From the NCBI RefSeq assembly GCF_003308995.1, contig NZ_QFFJ01000001.1:1798001-1862000 (forward strand): 64,000 nucleotides of DNA, in the 5' to 3' direction. The first letter of the stretch is position 1, and every line of letters begins with the position of its first letter. Source of the DNA: Chitinophaga flava. GTDB lineage: Bacteria > Bacteroidota > Bacteroidia > Chitinophagales > Chitinophagaceae. Position numbers and translations under genes: made by a program. The notes under the pieces were generated by a model, which was not told the DNA's origin, ran no database searches, and saw nothing but the letters and a program-made list of their open reading frames with translations. Of the stretch, positions 1-9,748 are shown piece after piece.

Positions 1-2189
1 GTAGCTGAACCAGCATTAACTAAACAGATTCTGATACTATTATTGCTACCAACTCTTGCCCAACCAATCAACAATACGGAACTCCCAGGTGCTGGAAAAT
101 CTGCAGTGGGGGTCACAATCACACTTCCATCTGTATTCAATGCAGGTGTTCCGGCTGGCACCGTAAGGGTTGCTATATATTGTTTTTGCGCAGCGATTGT
201 ATTAGATCCCGGCACATAAGTGACCTGGAATTTATACATACCGCTCAATGGTGTGGCATTCTGTCCCATTTTAAAAGTGCCATTCACGTCAAGGTTTGCA
301 GCGGGGTTATTGGTTCCAATTCCCAGTTCTTTATTGGTATTGTCCCAGAAGAGGTTATTGGCATCCTGGCTAATTTCTGTAGATGCATCACTGGTACGAT
401 AGCCAAATGGGATGGCACCGACAGGGATACTATTATCTCCAAGCGTGGTCACCACTTTATACCAGGGGTTACCAGTGTTTGCTGTCAGTGGAGCCTGTCC
501 ACCCTGCCATTCTCTGAGCGCCAGTGTATTTTTGTCGAAGTAAAGTTGAGTGGTATAGTTACCGGATTTAAAAGCAAGTGCACTCCAGGCCCATGCTGTG
601 GTACCTGAAGGCCCATTCGTTACTGGTCCGGCACCAGACCCTGTCACTGCCGGATCAGGACCTTGCCATATTTTCATGCGGTAACGGGCATCCGGGGCGT
701 CTGCCTTAGTGATATCCGTTGTTTTTAATGTTTCATAGGAGGCGCCACCAGTAATATCCGGAGCGGGGGTATACATTTGTGTGGTCGTGTTCCATTTTAA
801 TACGTCACCATCATTGGGGGCAGTTGTGGCTACTGCATTATTCTGGATCTTATTGGCGTTCCAGATGTTTTTGCTGCTGTCCACTTTGATGAGCCAGGTT
901 CTGTCGGCAGACAGATCCTGTTCTCCTGTGGCGCCGAAATCGATGACGCCGCTGCCAGCTACCAGCTTGATTTTTCTGGTACTAATCGGGTTTTGTGTTA
1001 CGATCACATCACCATTTGTATTGATGGAGAGCATTTTTGCATTGGCAGCGCCAGGTGCAACAGAAGCCAGGTTGCTGAGCCGGAGACCGGAGGTGAAACC
1101 AGTTTCATTGAGGCCGGCAGCCTGACTGGTTATTTCCAGTTTATTTTTAGGGGCGTTGGTGCCCAGACCCAGGGCTGTTTTGGCATTATCCCAGAAGAAC
1201 TGCCCGTTGAATTGCGTTACCAGGCCGGAGGCTCCGATGAAAGGCACAGAGCCGGTGGTAAGGTTGGTTAAAGAGAGGCCGTTGGCAACGGATACGGTAG
1301 AAGAAAAAGAGCCCGTTGCTGCGGTTAAACCACCTCCTGCGGTTATGTTACCTCCTACTCTTACGGCCGTACCAACATCTGCGTAACCGGAGATGTTAAA
1401 ATCTGCGGTTTGCGGCGAAGTTCCATTGATGATAAATCCGGTTCCTCCGGATGCTGGAGCTTTGGGCTCCCATTGTGTACCATTAAAGGTAAGTACCTGG
1501 TTAGCAGCAGGCGCTGTAGCAGACACCGGTACAGAAGCCAGTTTATTGGCGTTCCAGATGGCAGCGTCTTTGTCTGCATCAATGGTGAATGTTGGGTTGG
1601 TGTTCAGGTTTTGGGTAGCGGTAGTAGTGCTTTTCATACCGATACCAGCCTGTAAGGTGACTGTACTGGCCCAGGGCAGGTAAAAGGACGCGTAATCGGC
1701 TGCCAGTGGAGCAATATTACCAGCGGCATCCGGCTTACGGCCGGCGAAAGTGAGCACACCCGTATTGCTGATGGCCCCTGCCGCATCGATATTGATACCG
1801 GTGCCTGCAGAGAAAGCGGCCCTGGCCCTTGCGTTGGTAAAGTACAGATTGGTGGTTCCTTCAGGAATGTTGTCTGTAGTGATTCCGGAGAAATCGGCTA
1901 CTTTTTTCCACGCACCGGCAGCTTTGATATAGAGGCATTTTTCTCCAGCGTCTGTTACATACACAAACATACCATCGGCAGCATTGAATAGTGCTCCTCC
2001 GGCAGTAATGGCACTTTTAGGAACCCTGTTGAGCAACAGCCCCTGGCTGTCGCTGTTCAGTTCCAGCAAAGCATCTTTACGGATTTGTGTAGGTTGAAGG
2101 CCCAGTTTCAGCTGCTGGGCAGCGGAGCTGACAGAAAACAGGATGCCCATTCCCAGTATGGGTAAATATCTTAAAGCAATCATCTTCAT
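1..2189 (-). CDS. Secreted fibre-like surface protein, 3' end outside window
   Basis: This open frame runs without a stop from the ATG at 2189 to the window edge, giving about 729 residues with the C-terminus missing. It begins with a signal peptide (hydrophobic segment ending SSAAQQ) and then a block (LKLG-QPTQI-LLELNSDSQGLLL) that is closely matched in the next gene upstream. The body is low-complexity and repetitive. It contains two IWNANK segments, each followed by a VL-FN/KWN segment, and FWDN-GLGTN-P / FWDN-LGIGTN-P-LDVNG units, which are common in Bacteroidota tail-fibre-like or adhesin-like exported proteins. Function is unknown; a trimeric stalk or surface fibre is inferred. An in-frame ATG two codons downstream (2183) is an alternative start. 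It probably forms a unit with the paralogue at 2291-4003. Confidence 0.8.
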   Translation of the reverse strand, partial: MKMIALRYLPILGMGILFSVSSAAQQLKLGLQPTQIRKDALLELNSDSQGLLLNRVPKSAITAGGALFNAADGMFVYVTDAGEKCLYIKAAGAWKKVADFSGITTDNIPEGTTNLYFTNARARAAFSAGTGINIDAAGAISNTGVLTFAGRKPDAAGNIAPLAADYASFYLPWASTVTLQAGIGMKSTTTATQNLNTNPTFTIDADKDAAIWNANKLASVPVSATAPAANQVLTFNGTQWEPKAPASGGTGFIINGTSPQTADFNISGYADVGTAVRVGGNITAGGGLTAATGSFSSTVSVANGLSLTNLTTGSVPFIGASGLVTQFNGQFFWDNAKTALGLGTNAPKNKLEITSQAAGLNETGFTSGLRLSNLASVAPGAANAKMLSINTNGDVIVTQNPISTRKIKLVAGSGVIDFGATGEQDLSADRTWLIKVDSSKNIWNANKIQNNAVATTAPNDGDVLKWNTTTQMYTPAPDITGGASYETLKTTDITKADAPDARYRMKIWQGPDPAVTGSGAGPVTNGPSGTTAWAWSALAFKSGNYTTQLYFDKNTLALREWQGGQAPLTANTGNPWYKVVTTLGDNSIPVGAIPFGYRTSDASTEISQDANNLFWDNTNKELGIGTNNPAANLDVNGTFKMGQNATPLSGMYKFQVTYVPGSNTIAAQKQYIATLTVPAGTPALNTDGSVIVTPTADFPAPGSSVLLIGWARVGSNNSIRICLVNAGSA

Positions 2190-2232
2190 AAATTACGGTT
2201 GCGGGAAATCGGTAAAACAGACAAAACAGCTG

Positions 2233-2286
2233 ATAACGGTAAGGTATAAACGCTTTTTACAAAAAGCGTTTATACCTTACCGTTAT
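2233..2286. terminator. Perfect 26-bp inverted repeat with 2-nt loop
   Basis: Arms 2233-2258 and 2261-2286 are exact reverse complements, separated only by AC. The structure lies 4 nt after the stop of the 2291-4003 gene and 43 nt before the start of the next minus-strand gene. There is no strong U-tract on the minus strand, so it may terminate weakly, stabilise a 3' end or attenuate readthrough. Confidence 0.6.
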
Positions 2287-2290
2287 AGAA

Positions 2291-4003
2291 TTATTTTCTG
2301 ATGATAAACCAGTTGGCACCATCGGACTGCAGTGTTACGAAAGTCCAGTCGTTATAAATGAAGTAGTCGGTTCCATCTTCAATACGTTCGGCACCGTTAG
2401 GCAGGATCTGTAAGGATCTGGCCAGGGTACCGCCGATTTTTTTAACAGTGATCACCCTTCCTTTTCTGCCTACAGCAGTGAGCAGGGTTACTTTACGGTC
2501 GCCACCGGAGCAGTCTACCAGGATGGTGTTATCTGCATCGGTCATAGGGTGGTCTGCAGAAACGTTCACGATGTTCATGGATACAGAACCAGCCACCTGC
2601 AGAGTAGAGTTGGCAAGTGCAGTAGTATCACCAACAATTACTTTGGTGCGTACAGCCAGGTCATCGTTCAGTTTCTTGTTTCCTTTGAAAGTCTGGTCGC
2701 CATTGGACATCAGACCTCTGTCGGTAAGTGGGGTAGCTGTTGGGATGTGGAGTGTCACAGTTTGGGTAGCAGCATCCTGTGTAAAGTGCACATCTGGTCC
2801 CTGAATACCGTTGTTAATAGTTACATCCGGGCCTTTAAGACCGTTGATAGTATTGATTACCGGATTGAAGGCAGAAGCAGGCAATGTTTTCTTTATTACT
2901 TCACCTGTGGTTCCCAGCATGAGCACATCCAGGTCTGTGGCAGTACCTGCGGCAACGCTGCCCAGGGTCACTTTACCTTTCAGTTCGGAGGTAGTTCCTA
3001 CCTGTAATGATTTATTGATAACCGCATCATCTTTGAGGAGGGTAGCACCGGTAACGGTGAGGCCGGAGCTGATAGTACCGGAACCATCTACGATGAGGTT
3101 GTTTTTAAATGTTTTGTTACCGCCGATGTTCTGGTCGGTAGCTGTTAATGCACCCGGGTTGGTAGCATCAGCAGCGTGGAGGGCCAGGGACGGGTTACCA
3201 GCAATGGTGGTAATACTCAGACCGTTGGCATTAGGGGTAGTATTGAAGCCGGTGATCACCAGTGCTTTGGTAGCCTGATCGAAACGCAGATAATCGGCTT
3301 TGGTGAGGAGACCTACTGTTTTAGTACCATCCTGTGTAGCGATAGTGAGTTTATGGTCGCCAGCGCCATCGTGAGCGAAGCTATAGTCAGCCGCATCTGT
3401 AGACAGTGTCTGGGCTGCAGTTTTATCACCATTCAGTGAATTGATGGCGGTGGTGAAGGCAGACTCGCTGATTGTTCGTCTGGACACCTTACCAGTTGTA
3501 GGATCTACCAGTAATACATCTACACCCGTGGTTACGAGGTCCAGTTTTTTGAAGAAGGCATAACCGTTGTCGATGATGAGACCATCAACGCCCTGGCCTT
3601 TTAATACGAGAGGAACGCTGCCGGCGTTGGTACCGATGAAGTTACCTGCTACAGCATCGTTTCCGGTGAGTTTCCAGTTACTGTTCGCATCGGCGTTGTT
3701 AGCCATTTTTTCCCAGGCACCATTTCTTCTGATGTAGAGACCTTTGTCAGTGGCGGGTGCGGGAGGAGCCGGATCATAATAAACGATCATACCATCTGGA
3801 GGTGTGAGGGCGTCGATATCACTGAACTGTTTCAGGCGGGGCAGTAAGAGACCCTGTCTGTCTGATTCCAGTTCCAATACGGAGGCTTTGTTTATTTTGG
3901 TTGGGTGATCACCCACTTTAAGCTGCGCGTAGGTATCGGTAGCAAGAAGCGCGAGGCCTCCCAGTAACATACCGCGAAGTGCGACGTGTAAAGGTTTAGT
4001 CAT
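2291..4003 (-). CDS. Secreted fibre-like surface protein (570 aa)
   Basis: Predicted exported protein with an N-terminal signal peptide (hydrophobic stretch ending TYAQ). Directly after it is the same LKVG-HPTKI-LELESDRQGLLLP-L block found in the gene downstream, so the two are paralogues. The middle has repeated segments rich in T, N, G and D (GNKTFKNNL, GNQTF/GDQTFKGNK-like units). The C-terminal ~95 residues form a compact domain (DADNTILVDCSGG, GRVITVKKIG, LQSDGANWFIIRK) resembling the terminal domain of many Bacteroidota fibre-type exported proteins. No enzyme motif is visible. A structural or adhesive surface role is inferred. The ATG at 4003 is well placed just before the signal peptide. 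Confidence 0.8.
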   Translation of the reverse strand: MTKPLHVALRGMLLGGLALLATDTYAQLKVGDHPTKINKASVLELESDRQGLLLPRLKQFSDIDALTPPDGMIVYYDPAPPAPATDKGLYIRRNGAWEKMANNADANSNWKLTGNDAVAGNFIGTNAGSVPLVLKGQGVDGLIIDNGYAFFKKLDLVTTGVDVLLVDPTTGKVSRRTISESAFTTAINSLNGDKTAAQTLSTDAADYSFAHDGAGDHKLTIATQDGTKTVGLLTKADYLRFDQATKALVITGFNTTPNANGLSITTIAGNPSLALHAADATNPGALTATDQNIGGNKTFKNNLIVDGSGTISSGLTVTGATLLKDDAVINKSLQVGTTSELKGKVTLGSVAAGTATDLDVLMLGTTGEVIKKTLPASAFNPVINTINGLKGPDVTINNGIQGPDVHFTQDAATQTVTLHIPTATPLTDRGLMSNGDQTFKGNKKLNDDLAVRTKVIVGDTTALANSTLQVAGSVSMNIVNVSADHPMTDADNTILVDCSGGDRKVTLLTAVGRKGRVITVKKIGGTLARSLQILPNGAERIEDGTDYFIYNDWTFVTLQSDGANWFIIRK

Positions 4004-4186
4004 GGTATAAGGATAAATAGTTTAAATGATCTTCCAAGCCAGGCATGACCAGCTTGTTTTATATCGTTGTGTATTCAGTTAAAGGAAGTAGAATAAAGAT
4101 ATAGATAATTTTATAATATATATAGGAATAAATGCATACACAATTCCTAAACAATAAATAACAGAGGTTAATATTTATTGATACAA

Positions 4187-4194
4187 CAAAAGTA
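4187..4194 (-). promoter_or_regulatory. Possible -7 box (TACTTTTG) for fibre gene
   Basis: Read on the minus strand this is TACTTTTG, matching the Bacteroidota -7 consensus TAnnTTTG. No clear TTG lies ~21 nt upstream, and it would give a leader of about 180 nt, so the call is weak. Confidence 0.3.
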
Positions 4195-4454
4195 CGCATA
4201 AGTAATTTTTTAAAAATGACACTATTATGCTATATTTTATATTTTCATAATATCATAAAACCGGAGTTATTTCATGATTTCAGGGCTTTGAGATCGATTT
4301 CAACGAGGAGGATGTGGGCTGCAAACATAGTGCAGCAGCCGAACTTATCTTGAAAAAACTAAAGTTAACATGAACATGTTAGGACAGCCTTGATAAATGG
4401 GATTTAATGGCCATTTTTTGCCAAAATACAGGATGATGAATACTAAAAAGCTAT

Positions 4455-4489
4455 AAAAAAAGAGGCTGTCTTAATAATAAGACAGCCTC
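4455..4489 (-). terminator. Rho-independent terminator of clpC
   Basis: A 12-bp perfect stem (4462-4473 with 4478-4489, loop ATAA) follows the clpC stop by 23 nt. On the minus strand it is followed by a run of seven U (A-run 4455-4461 on the plus strand). Confidence 0.85.
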
Positions 4490-4512
4490 CTGGATAATAT
4501 GTATTGCGTTAT

Positions 4513-7047
4513 TTACGCTTCAGATTTCTCTGATTTGCTTTTGGAAGAATTGTTCTGTAAGGTGAACACCAGTTTCTGGTTTTCTTTGTCGAGGTCAGCA
4601 ACCAGGACATCGCCATCATGGATGTTCATATTCAGAATTTCTTCTGCCAGCGGGTCTTCCAGGTATTTCTGGATGGCCCTGTGAAGTGGTCTGGCGCCGA
4701 ACTGCTGGTCGTAGCCTTTGTCTGCGAGGAAGCCTTTTGCTTCGTCTGTCAGTTCGAGGCTGAAGCCCAGGTTGTTGAGGCGTTTGAGCACGCTCTTCAT
4801 GGTGATATCGATGATGGTATAGATATGTTCTTTGCTCAGAGAGTTAAAGATGATCACATCATCGATTCTGTTAAGGAATTCCGGAGAGAAGGTCCTTTTC
4901 AGTGCTTTTTCGATCACTGATTTGGTATTTTCCTCTTCGCTCATTGATTTAGCGGAGGTGGTGAACCCTACGCCGGCGCCGAAGTCTTTTAACTGGCGGG
5001 CACCGATGTTGGAGGTCATGATGATGAGGGTATTTTTGAAATCCACTTTACGGCCGAGGCCATCGGTGAGGATACCATCATCGAGCACCTGCAGGAGGAG
5101 GTTATAGATATCCGGATGTGCTTTTTCGATTTCGTCGAGCAGGATTACGGAGTATGGTTTGCGCCGAACTTTTTCGGTCAGCTGACCACCTTCTTCATAT
5201 CCTACATATCCCGGAGGCGCACCAATGAGGCGGCTTACAGAGAATTTCTCCATGTATTCACTCATGTCTATACGGATGAGTGCTTCATCGGAGTCGAACA
5301 TGTAGCGGGCCAGGGATTTGGCCAGCTCTGTTTTACCTACACCGGTAGGACCGAGGAAGATAAAGGTACCGATTGGTTTTTTCGGATCTTTCAGGCCTAC
5401 GCGGTTACGTTGGATAGCTTTGGTGACTTTGCTGATAGCATCGTCCTGGCCAACCACGGCGCCTTTGAGATCTTCGCCCATGCGGCGGAGTTTCTCTGTT
5501 TCGGCCTGTACCATCCTTTTTACAGGGATACCGGTCATCATGCTGACAACTTCCGCGATAGCTTCTTCGTCGATCGGGTAGCGTTTATGTTTCACTTCTT
5601 CTTCCCACATGGCTTTAGCGCGTTCCAGGTCTTCACCCAGTTTCTTTTCAGTATCGCGCAGCGCAGCGGCTTCTTCGAAGCGTTGACTTTTAACGACTTT
5701 ATTTTTTTCCTGCTTGATGTCTTCGATCTGTTTTTCCAGGTCGAGGATATTCTGCGGCACGTTGATGTTTTTGAGGTGTACTCTGGCGCCTACTTCATCG
5801 AGTACGTCTATGGCCTTGTCGGGCAACAGGCGGTCGGTCATGTAGCGGTCGCTGAGTTTCACGCATGCATCGATGGCAGCATCGGTATAGCTTACGTTAT
5901 GATATTCTTCATAACGGGGCTTGATATTATTGAGGATCTGTATGGTTTCTTCCACGCTGGGTGGTTCTACCATTACTTTCTGGAAACGGCGGTCCAGGGC
6001 GCCGTCTTTCTCGATATACATGCGGTATTCGTCCAGTGTGGAGGCACCGATGCATTGGAGTTCGCCTCTGGCGAGGGCTGGTTTGAATATGTTGGAGGCA
6101 TCGAGGGAGCCGGAAGCACCGCCTGCACCTACGATGGTATGAATTTCGTCGATGAACAGGATAACATCACGGTTCTTTTCGAGTTCGTTCATGATGGCCT
6201 TCATCCTTTCTTCAAACTGGCCGCGGTATTTGGTACCGGCTACCAGGGCAGCGAGGTCGAGGCTTACCACCCGTTTGTCGAACAGTACGCGGGACACTTT
6301 ACGCTGAACGATGCGCAGCGCGAGGCCTTCCACGATGGCTGTTTTACCCACACCGGGTTCGCCAATAAGGATGGGGTTGTTCTTTTTACGGCGTGACAGG
6401 ATCTGGGAAACGCGTTCAATTTCCTGTTCGCGGCCTACTATGGGGTCAAGGCTGCCACTTTCGGCCAGCTTAGTGATATCCCTACCAAAGTTATCCAGTA
6501 CGGGCGTTTTGGACTTGGTATTGGTTTGTTTGGCTTTGGAAGCGTAACTCTTTCTTTCGTCTTCAAACTCTTCTTCGCCCGGATCGTCGAATTCTGATTT
6601 AGGGTCAGCAGACTTTACAAAGCCCAGTTCGTTTTTAAAAGTATCGTAGTCCACGTCAAATTGTTGTAAGATTTGTGTACAAACGTTTTCCTTGTTCTTG
6701 AGTATGGAAAGCATGAGGTGTTCGGTTTCCACGGTAGCACTTTTAAGTGCTTTAGCTTCGAGGACCGTAACCCTGATGACTTTCTCAGCCTGTCTGGTCA
6801 GGGGGAGACTGTTAATATTGGCGATATTTTTTCCAGTCTTATCTTTTACAGCTAATTCTACTTCTTTACGTAATTCGTATAGGTCTACGTTTAAAGCCTG
6901 CAGAATCTTTACGGCCGTGCCTTCGCCTTCGCGAATAATACCTAACAGCAGGTGTTCAGTACCGATGAAATCATTTCCCAGGCGTAAAGCTTCCTCTCTG
7001 CTGAACGAAATGATCTCCTTAACTTGCGGTGAAAAATTCTGGTCCAT
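4513..7047 (-). CDS. clpC: ATP-dependent Clp protease ATP-binding subunit ClpC
   Basis: Class-I Hsp100 AAA+ unfoldase of 844 residues that feeds substrates to ClpP in the cytoplasm. Domains in order: double Clp_N repeat (about 1-145), an acidic linker, first AAA module with Walker A GEPGVGKT (229-236) and Walker B around DEIH (300-303), a UVR/coiled-coil middle region (about 435-475), second AAA module with GPTGVGKT (566-573) and [10 protein letters not shown], and the C-terminal D2-small domain. The UVR motif and the MecB-like M-domain length identify ClpC rather than ClpA or ClpB. The N-terminus ([13 protein letters not shown]) matches the family start. It is a single-gene unit with its own terminator, divergent from the STAS gene. 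No CtsR-like operator was recognised. Confidence 0.97.
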   Translation of the reverse strand: MDQNFSPQVKEIISFSREEALRLGNDFIGTEHLLLGIIREGEGTAVKILQALNVDLYELRKEVELAVKDKTGKNIANINSLPLTRQAEKVIRVTVLEAKALKSATVETEHLMLSILKNKENVCTQILQQFDVDYDTFKNELGFVKSADPKSEFDDPGEEEFEDERKSYASKAKQTNTKSKTPVLDNFGRDITKLAESGSLDPIVGREQEIERVSQILSRRKKNNPILIGEPGVGKTAIVEGLALRIVQRKVSRVLFDKRVVSLDLAALVAGTKYRGQFEERMKAIMNELEKNRDVILFIDEIHTIVGAGGASGSLDASNIFKPALARGELQCIGASTLDEYRMYIEKDGALDRRFQKVMVEPPSVEETIQILNNIKPRYEEYHNVSYTDAAIDACVKLSDRYMTDRLLPDKAIDVLDEVGARVHLKNINVPQNILDLEKQIEDIKQEKNKVVKSQRFEEAAALRDTEKKLGEDLERAKAMWEEEVKHKRYPIDEEAIAEVVSMMTGIPVKRMVQAETEKLRRMGEDLKGAVVGQDDAISKVTKAIQRNRVGLKDPKKPIGTFIFLGPTGVGKTELAKSLARYMFDSDEALIRIDMSEYMEKFSVSRLIGAPPGYVGYEEGGQLTEKVRRKPYSVILLDEIEKAHPDIYNLLLQVLDDGILTDGLGRKVDFKNTLIIMTSNIGARQLKDFGAGVGFTTSAKSMSEEENTKSVIEKALKRTFSPEFLNRIDDVIIFNSLSKEHIYTIIDITMKSVLKRLNNLGFSLELTDEAKGFLADKGYDQQFGARPLHRAIQKYLEDPLAEEILNMNIHDGDVLVADLDKENQKLVFTLQNNSSKSKSEKSEA

Positions 7048-7356
7048 TGTGAGAATATTAAATGATCAAAAACCCTTACGGGGGCTTGCTTATACAATAA
7101 TAACGAATAATTATGAACTTAAATTATCAGCTATTTTCTTTAGTTGAAGTTATTCCTTTTTTACACTCAAACAACTTACACTTTAATAGTATAAGAATTA
7201 TTTTTGTGGAGAAGCGGGTATAAGCATTCAAAATTATTTACGAGGAAAAAGCGGCTTTTGTTTTTGATCTCCTTTTTATTTAGTTTTTAAATAGGCTGGG
7301 TTTCCCTCTTTTTTAAATTGATTTTTTTACTAAATGTATAAAACAACGTCCAACGC
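7048..7356. other. Divergent intergenic region clpC / STAS gene
   Basis: About 310 AT-rich bases between divergently transcribed genes; it must hold both promoters. A CAAAATTA at 7229-7236 (TAATTTTG on the minus strand) fits a -7 box for clpC, but no matching -33 element was found. No coding frame is supported. Confidence 0.5.
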
Positions 7357-7731
7357 ATGAAATTCAAAATTGATACCAAAGAAAAAATTGTTGTTTTTTG
7401 TCCTGAAGAAGCTGCTTTGGATGCTAATTTGTCAGATCAGTTTGTTACTACCCTGAGCACACTGCCAGAGCTTAGCACCCGCAATCTCATACTGGACTTG
7501 AAATTGGTGGAAAAAATGGACGATTCCGGCATTCAAGCCATTTTAACAGTATACCAGCATATATATGACAATAGCCGTTCCTGCGCCATCACTGGCCTTA
7601 ACAGTGCTTTAACAAAGGAGCTGAAGGAAGCAGGTGGCGATATGCTCAACATCGCACCTACCATGGCAGAAGCCATAGACCTGATTATGATGGAAGAGCT
7701 GGAAAGAGAGCTTCTGGACGGAATGGATTAA
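7357..7731 (+). CDS. STAS-domain protein (anti-sigma antagonist-like)
   Basis: A 124-residue protein made of a single STAS fold. The conserved phosphorylation loop is seen as LDLKLVEKMDDSGIQ with Asp56-Ser57, the D-S pair typical of SpoIIAA-type antagonists, where the serine is phosphorylated by an anti-sigma kinase. No partner kinase or PP2C phosphatase lies next to it, so the classical partner-switching role is unproven. It is 77 nt upstream of rnz on the same strand and probably co-transcribed. Confidence 0.8.
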   Translation: MKFKIDTKEKIVVFCPEEAALDANLSDQFVTTLSTLPELSTRNLILDLKLVEKMDDSGIQAILTVYQHIYDNSRSCAITGLNSALTKELKEAGGDMLNIAPTMAEAIDLIMMEELERELLDGMD

Positions 7732-7808
7732 TAAAGCGCTGCCTGTTTCAGCTTTTAGCCGGAGAAGCCGGTTAATGCAGGAAGCAGGCTGCCAAACGTT
7801 TTACTTTT

Positions 7809-8717
7809 ATGTTTGCAGTTACAATATTAGGCAACAACTCTGCCATACCCACGTTGGACAGACACCCTACCGCACAGATCATCACATGCGACGACCAATT
7901 ATTATTGGTGGATTGCGGAGAAGGAACACAGCTACAGATCGCTAAATACCGGATTAAACGTACCAAACTACGGTACATTTTTATCAGCCATTTGCATGGT
8001 GATCACTATTTCGGACTGATAGGTTTGCTGAATACCCTGAACCTGATGGGGCGGACCGAACCACTCAGTATCTATGCCCCACCGGAACTGGAACCTATCA
8101 TCCAGCTGCAGCTGGACTGCTCCGGCACGATGTTGCAGTATGAACTGTCATTTGTGCCGCTGCAGGCGGGCTACAGCGGCGTTATTCTGGAAGACAAGGA
8201 CCTCACCGTGAGCTGTTTTCCTACCCAGCACCGGATTTCCTGCTTTGGTTTTTCCATCAGCATGCAGAAAAAAAAGCGGAAACTAATACCAGAGCAGGCC
8301 AAAGCCTACGAGATTCCGGCTGCCTACTACGGTAAACTGCAGGAAGGAGCGGATTATACCCGTAAAGACGGCAGCATCGTTAAAAACGACTGGGTGACCC
8401 TGCCTCCCGTAAAAGGCAAGCGGTATGTGTATTGTGCAGATACCCTGTACGATACCGGCCTGCTGCCCTGGCTGAAAGATGCCGATCTGGTTTATCATGA
8501 GACAACCTATCTGCATGACCTGGAAACACGGGCGGCAGAGCGTTTTCACAGCACCACCGTGCAGGCCGCTTCCCTGGCCGCAGCAGCCGGTGCCAAAAAA
8601 CTGCTGATAGGTCATTTCTCCTCCAAATACACTGACCTTCAGCCTTTCCTGGAAGAAACACGGCCTGTATTTGCATCAACAGATATCGCGGAAGAAGGCG
8701 TCACTTATTACGTATAA
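7809..8717 (+). CDS. rnz: Ribonuclease Z
   Basis: tRNA 3'-processing endonuclease of the metallo-beta-lactamase fold, 302 residues, the usual length for the short RNase Z form. It starts with the family N-terminus (FAVTILGNNSAIPT), then VDCGEGTQ and the zinc-binding HLHGDH motif (His61, His63, Asp65, His66). Later ligands are seen in CADT and in GHFSSKY near the C-terminus. In Bacteroidota it matures tRNAs lacking an encoded CCA; the three tRNA-Asp genes in this window indeed lack CCA. It lies downstream of the STAS gene and ends at a bidirectional terminator. Confidence 0.95.
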   Translation: MFAVTILGNNSAIPTLDRHPTAQIITCDDQLLLVDCGEGTQLQIAKYRIKRTKLRYIFISHLHGDHYFGLIGLLNTLNLMGRTEPLSIYAPPELEPIIQLQLDCSGTMLQYELSFVPLQAGYSGVILEDKDLTVSCFPTQHRISCFGFSISMQKKKRKLIPEQAKAYEIPAAYYGKLQEGADYTRKDGSIVKNDWVTLPPVKGKRYVYCADTLYDTGLLPWLKDADLVYHETTYLHDLETRAAERFHSTTVQAASLAAAAGAKKLLIGHFSSKYTDLQPFLEETRPVFASTDIAEEGVTYYV

Positions 8718-8737
8718 CACAGCATTATTAACCACAT

Positions 8738-8773
8738 AAAAAAGAGCGAAGAAAAATTCTTCGCTCTTTTTTT
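8738..8773. terminator. Bidirectional terminator rnz / dapA
   Basis: Stem GAGCGAAGAA (8744-8753) with TTCTTCGCTC (8757-8766), flanked by A6 on the left and T7 on the right, between the convergent rnz and dapA stops. Confidence 0.9.
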
Positions 8774-8790
8774 ATGTCTGTATAATCTGT

Positions 8791-9666
8791 TTAGTATTGT
8801 TTGAGATACGCTCCTATCTGCTGATATACTGCATCATCCGCAGGTAAAACCGGCAGGCGGAATTTATTTTCGATGATGCCGGCATGGCTCAGAAATGCTT
8901 TGATGCCAGTAGGGTTGTTCTCGCAGAACATCAGGTCAAAACCTTTCAGCATTTTGTAGTGCAGTGCGCGGGCAGCAGGGAAATTATTCCCCAGTGCAGC
9001 ATTTACCATAGCGGAGAAATCCTTTGCAAAGTAGTTAGCAGCCACAGAGATCACGCCGTCCATGCCGCAGGCGAGCTGGGCGAGGGCGAGGGCATCATCC
9101 CCACTGAGCACGAGGAAACCTTCCGGTTTGTCGCGAATGATCTGCATGCACTGTGCCATATCACCGGAAGCTTCTTTCATAGCGATGATATTTTCCACTT
9201 CGTGCGCCAGACGCAGCGTGGTTTCTGCGGTCATGTTGCGGCCTGTACGACCGGGTACGTTGTAGAGAATGATTGGCTTGGGAGAAGCTGCAGCAATAGT
9301 TTTATAGTGCTGAATGATACCTTCCTGGGTAGGTTTGCTGTAGTAAGGGGATACGCTAAGGATAGCGGCCGCTTCATCCAGTGGGCATTTTTCCAGTCTT
9401 TTTACCACATCCCGGGTATTATAATCGCCGATGCCAACAACCACCGGCACCCGCTTCGACACCTTTTCGAAAGTGAATTTTATCAAATCCAGCTTTTCAT
9501 CTGCAGAAAGAGTGGGCGTTTCGCCGGTAGTGCCTAAAGACACAACGTAGTCTACGCCGCCATCGATCACATAATTGATCAGCTTTTCCAAAGCATTCCA
9601 GTCTATGCTTTCATCTGCTTTAAAGGGTGTAACCAATGCCACCCCGGTGCCTTTTAACTGTTCCAT
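8791..9666 (-). CDS. dapA: 4-hydroxy-tetrahydrodipicolinate synthase
   Basis: Condenses pyruvate with aspartate semialdehyde, the first committed step of the diaminopimelate/lysine pathway. The 291-residue TIM-barrel protein shows SLGTTGE (43-49), the catalytic tyrosine in PIILYNVPGRTG (Tyr135, Arg140) and the Schiff-base lysine in IIAMKEASGD (Lys164). An open frame extends 51 codons further upstream, but that part overlaps the accA terminator and resembles no DapA. The ATG at 9666 gives the family N-terminus (MEQLKGTGVALVTPF) and is preferred. It lies between two terminators, so it is a one-gene unit. Confidence 0.96.
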   Translation of the reverse strand: MEQLKGTGVALVTPFKADESIDWNALEKLINYVIDGGVDYVVSLGTTGETPTLSADEKLDLIKFTFEKVSKRVPVVVGIGDYNTRDVVKRLEKCPLDEAAAILSVSPYYSKPTQEGIIQHYKTIAAASPKPIILYNVPGRTGRNMTAETTLRLAHEVENIIAMKEASGDMAQCMQIIRDKPEGFLVLSGDDALALAQLACGMDGVISVAANYFAKDFSAMVNAALGNNFPAARALHYKMLKGFDLMFCENNPTGIKAFLSHAGIIENKFRLPVLPADDAVYQQIGAYLKQY

Positions 9667-9680
9667 ATTGTGTTTACGGG

Positions 9681-9724
9681 AAAAAAATAAAAATTCGAAT
9701 TCCGAAGGCCGAAATTCGAATTTT
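9681..9724 (-). terminator. Terminator of accA
   Basis: Stem 9690-9704 with 9710-9724 (one G-U pair) around an AATTCGAATT core, loop 5 nt, followed on the minus strand by U7 (9681-9687). It sits between the accA stop and the dapA start. Confidence 0.8.
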
Positions 9725-9748
9725 TTATCGTGATCTCTAAATTTTTTT

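Larger units (their letters stand above)
4004..4512. other. AT-rich intergenic region
   Basis: About 500 bases between two minus-strand genes. It holds the clpC terminator (4455-4489) and a possible promoter box for the fibre gene (4187-4194). No coding frame with family character is seen; the segment around 4080-4260 is very AT-rich. Confidence 0.6.

Noticed and set aside
5116..6396. 426-codon plus-strand frame inside clpC
   Set aside because: It is the antisense shadow of clpC: F- and H-rich, no family signature, while the minus strand is an intact ClpC.
7229..7236. TAATTTTG box as clpC promoter
   Set aside because: The -7 box fits, but no -33 element lies at the right distance and the leader would be about 180 nt.
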